31,343 nt of DNA from an uncultured Ruthenibacterium sp. (GCA_910587145.1 CAJUMH010000002.1:103194-134536); one strand, 5' to 3'; counted from the first letter of the stretch, positions 8,050 to 16,373 are shown. Made by a program: numbers and translations. Notes: a model not told the origin generated them from the letters alone.

Positions 8050-9015
8050 ATGATGAAAACATTTTTGAGCAAGGCCGGCGGCCTGCTGCGCAAATCCACC
8101 GCGCAGCTGATCCTTGTGGCGCTGGTAATCTTTTTTGGCATCGAGTGCAAGGGCACGTTTTTTACATTGAACAACCTCATCTCGATTGTGCGGCAGGTAT
8201 CCACCATGGGCATTGCCGCGCTGGGGATCTCGTTTTTGATGATCTCGGGCAATCTGGATTTTTCCACCGGGCAGGTGTACGCGCTGGTGGGAACAATGAC
8301 CGCGTGGCTGTATTCGCTGGGCCTTCACATCGTGCCGGCCATGCTGCTGGGGCTGCTGAGCGGCATTGCCATCTTCTGCCTCACCTGCTGGATCTCGAGC
8401 CGGTTCAATATCAACCGTCTGGTGATCTCGATGGCGGTGGGCACGGCGGTAAGCGGCCTTGCGTGCATCATTGCGCAGAACAAAACGCTGTACGGTCTGC
8501 CGGACAGCATCAAGTGGCTGGGGCAGGGGTATCTGTTTGACGTAATCCCCATTTCCATGGTGCTCTTTTTTGTGCTGGCGCTTCTGGTGGCGTTTGTGCT
8601 GAAGAAGACTTACCTTGGCCGCTACCTGTTTGCGGTGGGCGGCAGCGAGGACGTCGCGCGCCTTTCCGGCATCAATGTCAACCGGATCAAGTATATTGCA
8701 AGCATCATTGCAGGCCTGCTGGTGGGCGTGGCAGGGCTTGTGTGCATGTCGCGCACGTTTTCCGGCAGCCCGTTCGCGGGCGGCTCGCTCAGCTCGGACG
8801 TGATCTCGGCCGCGCTGCTGGGCGGCGTCTCCGTTACGGGCGGCACAGGCAAAACCTCCGGCATCGTAACGGGCGTTATCATTATCGGCACGCTTTCGGT
8901 GGGGCTGAACATGATGGGCCTCAACAGCAATTCGCAGGATATTTTTAAGGGCGCCATGATGATGATTGCCGTTGTGATCGACAGCACCTCAAAAAAGCGC
9001 TCGGCCAAAAGCTGA
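8050..9015 (+). CDS. Sugar ABC transporter permease (RbsC-like, BPD_transp_2)
   Basis: A 321-residue integral membrane protein with about eight to ten hydrophobic helices, matching RbsC/XylH-type permeases of CUT2 importers. Recognisable stretches include LGISFLMISGNLDFSTGQV and AALLGGVSVTGGTGKTSG, the latter being the loop that contacts the ATPase. It starts 14 bases after the ATPase stop; a second ATG follows immediately at 8053, so the start is uncertain by one codon. As usual for this class, a single permease gene is present and would form a homodimer. Confidence 0.95.
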   Translation: MMKTFLSKAGGLLRKSTAQLILVALVIFFGIECKGTFFTLNNLISIVRQVSTMGIAALGISFLMISGNLDFSTGQVYALVGTMTAWLYSLGLHIVPAMLLGLLSGIAIFCLTCWISSRFNINRLVISMAVGTAVSGLACIIAQNKTLYGLPDSIKWLGQGYLFDVIPISMVLFFVLALLVAFVLKKTYLGRYLFAVGGSEDVARLSGINVNRIKYIASIIAGLLVGVAGLVCMSRTFSGSPFAGGSLSSDVISAALLGGVSVTGGTGKTSGIVTGVIIIGTLSVGLNMMGLNSNSQDIFKGAMMMIAVVIDSTSKKRSAKS

Positions 9016-9035
9016 GGGCGGGAAGGAGAGCTCCG

Positions 9036-10247
9036 ATGAAGAAAAACGATTTTTACGCATGCTTTGGCGGGTTCGGCATTCAGCACTGGGCAAACCTGTA
9101 TGCGCCGGATATTGAGGGCAGCTGCCATGCGCTGACGGTATGCGCCGTAAACGGCGATACGGGCGAGATGACGGTGGTGGGCGAGGGGCCGCAGGTGCTC
9201 AGCCCCAGTACGCTGGTGGTCTCGCCGAACCGCAAATACATTTATGCGGGCAACGAGGACCACGATTTCGGGCAGCCCGGCTACGGCGGCGGTATCAGCG
9301 CGTTTGCGTTCGACGAAACAACAGGCGCGCTGCGGCTCATCAACCAATCGCTTGCCTATGGCTCCGCCACGGCCTATGTTACGCTGGACAAAACGGGCCG
9401 ATACCTGTTTGCGGCAAATCACGGCTCCAAATTTTACTGCTCCCGCTACGAAACGGTAGACGGCGTATTGCAGCCGCGCGTTATTCGCGATGAAGGGTGT
9501 GTATGCATGTTTCGCATCCGCGAGGACGGCGGCATCGGCGCGCTGGTGGACCGGCTCGTGCTGGAGGGCACAGGCGCGCACCCCGTGGAGCACGCCAGCG
9601 CGCACCCGCACTCGGTGCTGCTGGACGATGAGGATTTTGCCGTGATCCCCAATAAGGGGGGCGACAATATTTACGTGTGCAAATTGGATCGCGAAGCGGA
9701 AAAGCTGAAGGTGCTCTCGGTGTTCCGGTCGGAATACGGTTCCTCGCCGCGCCATGCCTGCTTTGTGCCGGGCACGCCCTACGTGCTGGTGCAAAACGAA
9801 TACGACGGCCATCTGTGCAGCTATGCGCTGAACCGCGAAAGCGGCACCCTCACGCGCATCTCCCGGCTGGACAGCTGGGCGCCCGAATGGGACGGCGCAG
9901 AGCGGTTTTCGCTGCTGAGGGAGATGGCGCATCCCTGGGGCATCGACGTGCAGCTGCACCCGAACGGGCGTTTTGTCTTTACCAACAACACGCAGGGCGT
10001 GATTGCCACGTTTGCCCTAAACCGGGAAACCGGCGAATTGACGCTGCTGCACCGTTTCTTGCTGGAGGGCAGTATGACACGCGGCATGCAGGTGGAGCGC
10101 AGCGGCCGCTTTTTGGTGGTGACGGGCGTGATGAGCGAAAAGGCGACGGTGCTTTCCATCGACGCACAGACAGGCGCGCTTGCGCCCGTGTGCGAGGTGG
10201 CGCTGCCCACGCCGACGGCGCTGCGCTTTATTTACCCGGAAGCATAG
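9036..10247 (+). CDS. Lactonase family protein (6-phosphogluconolactonase/YbhE-like beta-propeller)
   Basis: A 403-residue seven-bladed beta-propeller of the lactonase family (PF10282-type), related to YbhE phosphogluconolactonase and carboxymuconate cyclases. Repeated blade motifs such as LVVSPNRKYIYAGN, VTLDKTGRYLFAAN, QLHPNGRFVFTNN and QVERSGRFLVVTG recur at regular spacing. No signal peptide is visible, so it is probably cytoplasmic. It follows the permease by 20 bases with AAGGAG before the ATG. A lactone-opening enzyme fits a pathway in which the Gfo/Idh dehydrogenases oxidise an aldose or uronate to a lactone, which is inference from context. At about 400 residues it is longer than many family members. 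Confidence 0.87.
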   Translation: MKKNDFYACFGGFGIQHWANLYAPDIEGSCHALTVCAVNGDTGEMTVVGEGPQVLSPSTLVVSPNRKYIYAGNEDHDFGQPGYGGGISAFAFDETTGALRLINQSLAYGSATAYVTLDKTGRYLFAANHGSKFYCSRYETVDGVLQPRVIRDEGCVCMFRIREDGGIGALVDRLVLEGTGAHPVEHASAHPHSVLLDDEDFAVIPNKGGDNIYVCKLDREAEKLKVLSVFRSEYGSSPRHACFVPGTPYVLVQNEYDGHLCSYALNRESGTLTRISRLDSWAPEWDGAERFSLLREMAHPWGIDVQLHPNGRFVFTNNTQGVIATFALNRETGELTLLHRFLLEGSMTRGMQVERSGRFLVVTGVMSEKATVLSIDAQTGALAPVCEVALPTPTALRFIYPEA

Positions 10248-10260
10248 GAGGCGAGCGGCA

Positions 10261-11949
10261 ATGACAGAGCTGAGGGCAAAGCCCTTTTATCTGGACGACG
10301 CGGCGTGCGCGTGGGTGCACGATACGCTGTCGGCCATGGATGCGCGCAGCAAAACGGCGCAGCTGTTCTGCTGCGTCAGCGCGGGAGAAAGCGCCGAAAC
10401 GCTGCTCGGGCGCTATCAGAAGATCCCGTTCGGCGGCGTTACCTTCCGCCCGGACAAGGCCGATGCGATCAAGGCGTGTGTCGATGCGGTTCAGCGCCGG
10501 GTGAACATCCCGCTGCTTGTCTCGGCAAATTTGGAAAACGGCGGCATCGGCATTGCCACAGACGGCACGGAATTTGCCTCGCAGCTGGAAGTGGCGGCCA
10601 CGGGAGACACGCGCTTTGCACGCATGCTGGGGGATGTCTGCGGGGCGGAAGGCGCGAGTGTTGGCTGCAACCTTGCGTTTGCCCCGGTGGTGGATATCCA
10701 CTATAACTGGCGCAATCCCATCATCAATACGCGCACCTACGGCAGCAGCCCGGATACGGTGCTGCGTTTTGCGCAGCAATACCTGCAGGGCCTTGCGCCG
10801 CACGGCGTTGCGGCGTGCATCAAGCACTTCCCGGGCGACGGGGTGGACGAGCGCGACCAGCATCTGCTCACCTCGGTGAACAGCCTTTCGTGCGAGGAGT
10901 GGGACGCCTCCTACGGCAAAATTTACCGCGCGCTCATTGAGCAGGGCGTGCCTACGGTGATGGTGGGGCATATTCTGCTGCCCGCATACAGCCGCCGCCT
11001 GCGCCCGGAGCTTGCAGACGCGCAGCTGCTGCCCGCGTCGCTTTCGCCGGAGCTGGTCAACGGGCTGCTGCGAAAAGGGCTGGGCTTCAACGGCCTTGTC
11101 ATTACCGATTCGGCCGTGATGACGGGGCTGGGCTGTGCGCTGCCGCGCCGCCAAATTCCGGCCGCGGCCATCAACGCGGGCTGCGATATGTTCCTGTTCG
11201 GCCGCAATCCGGAAGAGGATTTTGAAAGCCTGTGGCAGGACGTGCAAAGCGGCGTTGTTTCGGCCGAGCGCCTCGACGAGGCGGTTACGCGGGTGCTTGC
11301 GCTGAAGGCCTCGCTGGGCCTGCACCGCAAAACGGAATTCACCTCGCCGCGCTGCGGCGAGATTGTGGGCTGCGCGCGGTTTGCGCGGCAGGCGCGGGAA
11401 TGCGCGGACAAAGCCATTACGCTGGTAAAGGATACGCAGCGCCTGCTGCCTGTAACGCCGCAAACGCACCCGCGCGTCTGGCTGCACATTTTGGGGGACG
11501 AGCCGGCGTTTCGGGGCGGCAGCGTTTGCCGCGAAAGGGTGATCGAAAAGCTTGCCCGGGCGGGCTTTACGGTAATCTGCGCCGACCGGGAGCACCCGGA
11601 ACAGTCGCTTTCGAACGAGCCGGTGCATGTGCTGAAGCAAAAATACGATTGGATCCTCTACATGGCCAATCTTGTTACGGGCGGCAACAATACGGTGAAC
11701 CGCATCCGCTGGCTGCCCATGGCGTGCGGAGAATCGCCGCAGTATGTGCGTGATATCCCCACGATGCTTGTCTCGCTGGGCGATCCGTACCATTTTGTGG
11801 ATGTGCCCATGATCCGCACCATCGTGAACTGCTACGAAAACTCCGATGCGGTGCTGGACGCCCTGCTGGAAAAGCTTACCGGAAAAAGCGCATTTACGGG
11901 TGTTTCTCCGGTAGACCCGTTCTGCGGCATGTGGGGGGCGGAGTTTTAA
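10261..11949 (+). CDS. Glycoside hydrolase family 3 protein, cytoplasmic
   Basis: A 562-residue GH3 enzyme without a signal peptide, so it should act on imported glycosides. The TIM-barrel domain covers roughly residues 20-345. The substrate lysine-histidine motif is KHFPG at 188-192, followed by an Asp-x-His (D199/H201) resembling the Asp-His acid/base dyad of NagZ-type GH3 enzymes. The probable nucleophile is D283 in VITDSAVMTG. The residue after KHFPG is D193 where NagZ enzymes normally have His. A C-terminal alpha/beta domain follows. The frame is open upstream inside the lactonase gene, but AGGAGG overlapping the lactonase stop fixes ATG 10261. It could be a beta-N-acetylhexosaminidase or a beta-glycosidase/glucuronide-related hydrolase; I cannot decide. 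Confidence 0.9.
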   Translation: MTELRAKPFYLDDAACAWVHDTLSAMDARSKTAQLFCCVSAGESAETLLGRYQKIPFGGVTFRPDKADAIKACVDAVQRRVNIPLLVSANLENGGIGIATDGTEFASQLEVAATGDTRFARMLGDVCGAEGASVGCNLAFAPVVDIHYNWRNPIINTRTYGSSPDTVLRFAQQYLQGLAPHGVAACIKHFPGDGVDERDQHLLTSVNSLSCEEWDASYGKIYRALIEQGVPTVMVGHILLPAYSRRLRPELADAQLLPASLSPELVNGLLRKGLGFNGLVITDSAVMTGLGCALPRRQIPAAAINAGCDMFLFGRNPEEDFESLWQDVQSGVVSAERLDEAVTRVLALKASLGLHRKTEFTSPRCGEIVGCARFARQARECADKAITLVKDTQRLLPVTPQTHPRVWLHILGDEPAFRGGSVCRERVIEKLARAGFTVICADREHPEQSLSNEPVHVLKQKYDWILYMANLVTGGNNTVNRIRWLPMACGESPQYVRDIPTMLVSLGDPYHFVDVPMIRTIVNCYENSDAVLDALLEKLTGKSAFTGVSPVDPFCGMWGAEF

Positions 11950-12028
11950 GGAGGTACAGATCCGGTCGGAACGCCGGAGGCGGCCGGGGCGCGCCGGACG
12001 GTTTATGCAGCGGCTCCTGAACGGGAAT

Positions 12029-12060
12029 GCGGGGCGGTGGGCTTTCGGCGGCCGCCCCGC
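12029..12060 (+). terminator. GC-rich hairpin after the GH3 gene
   Basis: A perfect 9-bp stem (GCGGGGCGG with CCGCCCCGC, 12029-12037 and 12052-12060) directly abuts the next promoter. A T-run appears only about 10 bases later. It probably ends the importer operon, with some leakage possible. Confidence 0.55.
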
Positions 12061-12089
12061 TTGCCTTGCGTTTTTGGGCATGCTATAGT
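12061..12089 (+). promoter_or_regulatory. Sigma-A-type promoter for the yesN-like gene
   Basis: TTGCCT (12061-12066), a 17-base spacer and TATAGT (12084-12089) preceded by TG as an extended -10. The start of transcription is expected near 12096, leaving a leader of about 100 bases that can fold through TTCTGC/GCAGAA and flanking GGCCC/GGGCC arms. This makes the two-component cluster its own transcription unit. Confidence 0.75.
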
Positions 12090-12197
12090 AGAAGCGGTGC
12101 GGGCTCGGCCCTCTTCTGCAATGGCAGAAAACGGGGCCGGGCGCTGCCCTCTGGCGGCGGCGCCAAAAACGATTTTGAAACGAAAGGAATGCGGCGT

Positions 12198-13790
12198 ATG
12201 AAGGTGCTGATCGCAGACGACGAGGTGCATATCTGTTCCCTGATCCAATATCTGATCGCATGGGACGAGCTGGGGCTCACGCCCGGCGGGATGTTCTCCT
12301 GCGGGGAAGAGGTGCTGGAATACCTGCGCGGCGATACGGCGGATATCCTCATCTGCGATATCGAAATGCCGGGCATGAACGGCATCGAGCTGATGCAGAC
12401 GCTTTCGCGCACGCGGCCGGAGATGAAGATCGTGGTGGTGAGCGGCTTTCGCAACTTCGATTACGCCCGCTCTGCCATGCAGTACGGGGCCTGCAATTAT
12501 CTGCTGAAGCCCATTGATGAAAAAGAGCTGAACGGCGTGCTGCGGGAGATTGTGACAAGCGCGCAGGCCGGGGTGCGGCAGGACAGCGTGATGATGCGTG
12601 CCTCCGGGCGGCTGCAGCTTCTGGAGCTGCTGCGCGCGCCGGGCGCGCCGGAAGACCTTGCCGTCATCAACAAAAATTACGATTATCATTTTTCCGAGGG
12701 GACGTTTCAGGTGCTGCGCGCGGTGTGTTTGGACGGCGAGCCCGCCTCGGACACGCTGCGCCTGATCCAGCGGATGTTCGAGGAGATCCTGCGTCCCAGA
12801 CTGGCCGATTTTTGCCGGGAGTTTGAGTTTTACCGCGAATCCGCCGTGCACCTGTGCATTCTTATCAATCGGGAACATACGGGTATGAGCGAGGCGCAGC
12901 TTCAATCCGTGTTGGACAGCAGCCTGCGCGGCGCCATCGTGGAGCTGGGCTGCAAAACGCAAAGCCGCGTATCCATCGGCGTGGGCCCCGCCGTCGGCCG
13001 CTTTTCCGAGGTGCACCAAAGCTATCTTGCCGCTGCCGGCGCGGTGTGCGAACGGCTTTACCGCCGGGAGAGCGGCGTGCTGTACGCCGAGGCCCTTGTG
13101 CGGGAGGCAGACAGGATCGAGCTGCTCACCGCCGCCGACCGGCAGGCGCTGGCGCGCTGCATCGAGCAGATCGACCCGGACGGCGCCTGCCGGCAGATCC
13201 GGCAGGTATTCCGCCATTGCGAGCATGCGTTCCGCGCACGGCCGCAGCGCGTGTTTGAATGCGCAAGGGCGGTTTTAACACTTACGGAGCAGACGATGGA
13301 GCATGTGGGCGTTGTGGAGGAAAGCCGTGAACGGCTTGTTCAAAGCGCGCTTTTAAAGCTGGAATGCTGTGCGGACGTGCCGGAGCTGGAGGCCTGCCTG
13401 TGCGGCGCCGTGTGCGAGCGCATCAATGGCCGGCTGGCGGAAAAGCTGGCAAACGTATCGGCCTACGCGCAGCAGGCCAAACAGTATATCGATAAGCACT
13501 ATATGCAGAACATTACGCTGGAGCTGCTGGCAGGGCAGCTGAATATCAACCCCACCTATCTGAGTGTGGTGTTTAAAAACGAGATCAGGATGAATTACAG
13601 CAAATATCTTACGATGGTGCGCATGGAAAAGGCAAAGGAGCTGCTGCGCCGGTGCGATTTGAACCTTACGCAGGTGGCGCACGCTGTCGGATACGACAGA
13701 ACGGCTTATTTCAGCAATGTGTTCCGGCAGTATGTCGGCGTAAAGCCCACAGAATACCGGCGGCTGCATCAGCACGGGATAGGAGATTGA
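12198..13790 (+). CDS. Response regulator with AraC-type DNA-binding domain (YesN-like)
   Basis: A 530-residue YesN-type regulator. The receiver domain (1-120) has the acidic pocket ADDE, phosphoacceptor D54 in CDIEMPGMNG, S82 and K104 in LLKPID. A central region (about 130-420) is of the poorly conserved kind found in YesN proteins. The AraC double helix-turn-helix lies at about 430-528, with NITLELLAGQLNINPTYLS and QVAHAVGYDRTAYFSNVF visible as the two helices. ATG 12198 follows GAAAGGA at a proper distance; ATG 12189 in the same frame is too close to it. The stop is one base before the kinase start, implying coupled translation. Likely targets are the importer operon upstream and possibly the maltodextrin operon downstream (inference). 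Confidence 0.94.
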   Translation: MKVLIADDEVHICSLIQYLIAWDELGLTPGGMFSCGEEVLEYLRGDTADILICDIEMPGMNGIELMQTLSRTRPEMKIVVVSGFRNFDYARSAMQYGACNYLLKPIDEKELNGVLREIVTSAQAGVRQDSVMMRASGRLQLLELLRAPGAPEDLAVINKNYDYHFSEGTFQVLRAVCLDGEPASDTLRLIQRMFEEILRPRLADFCREFEFYRESAVHLCILINREHTGMSEAQLQSVLDSSLRGAIVELGCKTQSRVSIGVGPAVGRFSEVHQSYLAAAGAVCERLYRRESGVLYAEALVREADRIELLTAADRQALARCIEQIDPDGACRQIRQVFRHCEHAFRARPQRVFECARAVLTLTEQTMEHVGVVEESRERLVQSALLKLECCADVPELEACLCGAVCERINGRLAEKLANVSAYAQQAKQYIDKHYMQNITLELLAGQLNINPTYLSVVFKNEIRMNYSKYLTMVRMEKAKELLRRCDLNLTQVAHAVGYDRTAYFSNVFRQYVGVKPTEYRRLHQHGIGD

Positions 13791-13791
13791 T

Positions 13792-14766
13792 ATGAAGCCG
13801 AAAACAAGATCTGCCCGCGTGCGCGTACGGCTGCTTTTCGGCTGTGCCGCGGCCTGTGTCGGCTGCCTGGGCGCGGTGTTTTTGTGGATGTGGCGGTGTC
13901 TGCGCCGCGCGCCGAACAAAACAGGGACGGTGCTGCTGGCCGGGTGGGCGGCGTGTCTGGCTTTGACGGCGCTGCTGGTGTGGTTTTTCTCCTCGGCGCG
14001 CCGCCGCCGAGAGCAGTATGCACAGCGGGAATTGGAGCGCGCGAACCGGGATATGCGCGAGATACAGCTTCAAAAGCGCAAAGAGCAGCTGAACGCGCTG
14101 CAAAACCAGATCAACCCCCATTTTTTGTATAATACGCTGGATACGATCCGCGGCCTCGCCATCGAGCGCGGCGCGATGGATGTGGCGGATATTGTAGCCA
14201 CGCTTTCGTCCATGTTCAAATACAGCATGGACTACGCCAATTCGCTGGTGCCCGTAAGCGACGAGCTGGAGCACCTGAACAGCTTTCTGCGCATTCAGGC
14301 CATTCGCTTTCCGCGCAAGTTTACGTTCGAGCAGCGTATGGAGTGCGAATTCCGCGATTTGAACCGGGTGCGCATCCCAAAGCTGGTGCTCCAGCCGATT
14401 GTGGAAAACGTATTTACCCATGCGTTCCGGCGGATGCTCTTTGGCGGAAGGATCGTGCTGCGGCTCGTTGCCTCGGAGGAAGAATTTCAGATCCTCGTTA
14501 CCGACAACGGCGCGGGGATGCGCGACGAACAGGTGCTTGCCATGAACCGCATGTTCCGCGCCTGCGAGCCGGAGCGGCATTCGGACGGCGGGCATTCCAG
14601 CATCGCGCTCAGCAATATCGATGCCCGCATCAAAATGTACTGCGGCGAGCGGTACGGGCTGTACATTGCCAGTACGCCGGATTACGGCACGACGGTGACG
14701 GTATCGCTTGCGTGGCCGGAGAGCCTGCCGGAAAGGGCTTCCCCCGCCGGGGAGCGGGAACCGTGA
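13792..14766 (+). CDS. Short sensor histidine kinase (YesM/LytS type) without extracellular sensor domain
   Basis: A 324-residue kinase of the His_kinase/HATPase_c family. Two hydrophobic segments (about 13-34 and 46-67) are separated by only about a dozen residues, so there is essentially no extracytoplasmic domain, unlike typical YesM kinases of about 570-600 residues with a large Cache-type sensor. No HAMP domain is evident. A coiled linker (70-105) leads to the phosphoacceptor H110 in QINPHFLYNTLDT. The N-box LQPIVENVFTHAF, the G-box TDNGAGM and the C-terminal GTTVTVSLA are intact, so catalysis is expected. It overlaps the following pseudo-ATPase gene by four bases (GTGA). The missing sensor suggests that a partner protein delivers the signal. 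Confidence 0.93.
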   Translation: MKPKTRSARVRVRLLFGCAAACVGCLGAVFLWMWRCLRRAPNKTGTVLLAGWAACLALTALLVWFFSSARRRREQYAQRELERANRDMREIQLQKRKEQLNALQNQINPHFLYNTLDTIRGLAIERGAMDVADIVATLSSMFKYSMDYANSLVPVSDELEHLNSFLRIQAIRFPRKFTFEQRMECEFRDLNRVRIPKLVLQPIVENVFTHAFRRMLFGGRIVLRLVASEEEFQILVTDNGAGMRDEQVLAMNRMFRACEPERHSDGGHSSIALSNIDARIKMYCGERYGLYIASTPDYGTTVTVSLAWPESLPERASPAGEREP

Positions 14767-16172
14767 GGCGGGCGGCGCTGCGCTTTTCGGGCGTCCAGGC
14801 AGAGGATCGCTGCTTTGGCGCAATTCGGGACGCAACATTCACCCTTTATTGCGACGAGGCGATCCTCCTGACGGGCCTGTTCAATTCAGGGCTTGCCACG
14901 CTCCCGCGTCTGCTGAACGGGGAGGTGCGCGAATTCGGCGGCGAGATCTGCGTGTACGGCAGGCGGCTGACGCGCATTTCGCCCGAGACGGCGGAGATCG
15001 CCGTGATCGGACGGCGGCATCTGCTTTTGGAGGATATGACGCTTGCGGACGGGATCCGTATGCGCTGCGGCAGGGGAAGGCTCGGCATTATGCGGCCGCT
15101 GCGCTGCTCCGGCGAGCTGCTGCAATTGCTGGAGGTAATGCGCATGGATCTGCAAACGCCCGCGCAAAGCCCGTTTGAGCGTATCAAGCACGATATTCTG
15201 GCAGCGTATGCCGCCGGCGCGCGCGCAATGGCGTTTACGGATATGGAGCTGTACTGCAACAACGAGGAATATTTGGAGCTGGAAAACATCCTGCTCTTTT
15301 TAAAGGAGCATGGCGTGGCGCTGATGATCATTGTCATCAACGACAGCCTGTGGCGCTACACCTGCGTTGCAGACCGGTGCCTTGTAATGCGCGCGGGCAT
15401 TCTGACAACGGTGGTGGAGAAAGGGCCGGACGGCTTGTTCGACGAGGACGAGATCCACCATGTGGCGGTGGGCAGGCGCTTTTTGCCGCGCGCGCCGCAC
15501 GGCGAACGGCAGCGGCAGCGCGCGTGCGCTTCGCGGCCCGCGCGCTTTGTTCTGTGCCCGAAGGGCGGGCCCGAACGCCGCATCCCGCTTACACCGGGGA
15601 GCACGGCCGGGCTGTACGACAGCGATTCGCGCCTGCCCGCCACGATTGAGGCCTTTGTGGAAGCGCTGAACGGCCCGGTGTGCCTGATGCGGGACGGCGT
15701 GCGGTTTTTGGTAAAAACGCCGCGCGATCTTGCAAACGGCGGCATGGCCGTAATCTTGAACGCATCGGCCGAAAAACTCATTTTTCAAAACCTCTCCCCG
15801 GCCGAAAATATCGCCTTTTTTGCGCAGCATCGCCTGCACAGCGTCCTTTACGGCGCGCGGCTGTCGCAGTATCTTTTCGACAGCGTTATACGGCGCTACA
15901 GCTTTTTTCGCTGCGGGGACGCGCTGCGCGGCCGGCGGGATTGCTACGGCCTTTCCTACGAGCAGCTGTTTGAACTGATGGTGGCAAAATGGCTTGCGGC
16001 AAATCCGGATGCGGTAATCCTGTTCACGGCGCTGAGCAACGAGGACATCAAGCTGACCGAACGCTTTCGCGATTTGCAGCGGGAACTGACGGGCCGCGGC
16101 AAAGCCGTGCTGCTGATCTCTGCCGATTACGACAGACTGGAGCGGGACTGCGGCGAGATCTATGAGATATAG
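14763..16172 (+). CDS. Degenerate tandem ABC ATPase (RbsA-like pseudo-ATPase), probable signalling partner
   Basis: A 469-residue protein collinear with the RbsA-type ATPase at 6548-8035 but lacking every nucleotide-binding motif. Walker A 1 (GENGAGKST) has become GLFNSGLAT at the identical residues 38-46. Walker B 1 DEPT has become TDME (159-162). Signature LSGGN has become LSYEQ (397-401), and Walker B 2 DEPT has become FTAL (421-424). The Q-loop glutamine and switch histidine are also gone, while framework stretches (LKEHGVAL, VADRCLVMRAG, VAKWL, GKAVLLISADYDRL) remain. The frame is intact and maintained, which argues against simple decay. GTG 14763 overlaps the kinase stop and has GGGGAG 8 bases upstream; an earlier in-frame extension lies inside the kinase gene and is rejected. 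Function is inferred: a non-hydrolysing adaptor for the sensor-less kinase or a permease. It may have database homologues annotated merely as ATP-binding proteins. Confidence 0.85.
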   Translation: MRRAALRFSGVQAEDRCFGAIRDATFTLYCDEAILLTGLFNSGLATLPRLLNGEVREFGGEICVYGRRLTRISPETAEIAVIGRRHLLLEDMTLADGIRMRCGRGRLGIMRPLRCSGELLQLLEVMRMDLQTPAQSPFERIKHDILAAYAAGARAMAFTDMELYCNNEEYLELENILLFLKEHGVALMIIVINDSLWRYTCVADRCLVMRAGILTTVVEKGPDGLFDEDEIHHVAVGRRFLPRAPHGERQRQRACASRPARFVLCPKGGPERRIPLTPGSTAGLYDSDSRLPATIEAFVEALNGPVCLMRDGVRFLVKTPRDLANGGMAVILNASAEKLIFQNLSPAENIAFFAQHRLHSVLYGARLSQYLFDSVIRRYSFFRCGDALRGRRDCYGLSYEQLFELMVAKWLAANPDAVILFTALSNEDIKLTERFRDLQRELTGRGKAVLLISADYDRLERDCGEIYEI

Positions 16173-16230
16173 AGGGCTGGCGCATATTTCGGCACAGCAA
16201 ACGCACGCCGGAACAGACTTCACCTTGTTC

Positions 16231-16251
16231 AAAACGGCCGCTGCCCGTTTT
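16231..16251 (+). terminator. Weak hairpin downstream of the two-component cluster
   Basis: AAAACGG (16231-16237) pairs with CCGTTTT (16245-16251) around a 7-base loop. The stem itself supplies the Ts, so termination would be weak; the repeat element that follows may add to it. Confidence 0.45.
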
Positions 16252-16261
16252 GAGCACAGGC

Positions 16262-16310
16262 GCCTGCATGCCCGGCACATATCCGTGCATGCAAACATGA
16301 TTTTCCGCTT
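16262..16310 (+). repeat. Intergenic hairpin element, copy B
   Basis: GCCTGCATGC (16262-16271) pairs with GCATGCAAAC (16287-16296, allowing G-T pairs), followed by ATGATTTTCC and a T-rich tail. It shares CCCGGC and CGTGCATGCAA-CATG with copy A at 5029-5085 and, like copy A, lies shortly after a gene end on the same strand. Confidence 0.6.
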
Positions 16311-16373
16311 TTTCGATGCTTTCGCCTCCCTCGACAGGAAGAAAAGCACCGCTCTGCACTTGTGAATATGTGT

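Noticed and set aside
14343..14762. Upstream extension of the pseudo-ATPase frame inside the kinase gene
   Set aside because: The kinase frame is clearly coding there; GTG 14763 with GGGGAG upstream gives the normal overlap and a start matching RbsA length.
14763..16172. Interpretation of the degenerate ATPase as a pseudogene
   Set aside because: The 469-codon frame is intact, translationally coupled and collinear with RbsA, and substitutions are concentrated at catalytic motifs while framework strands remain. A protein with a non-ATPase role fits better.
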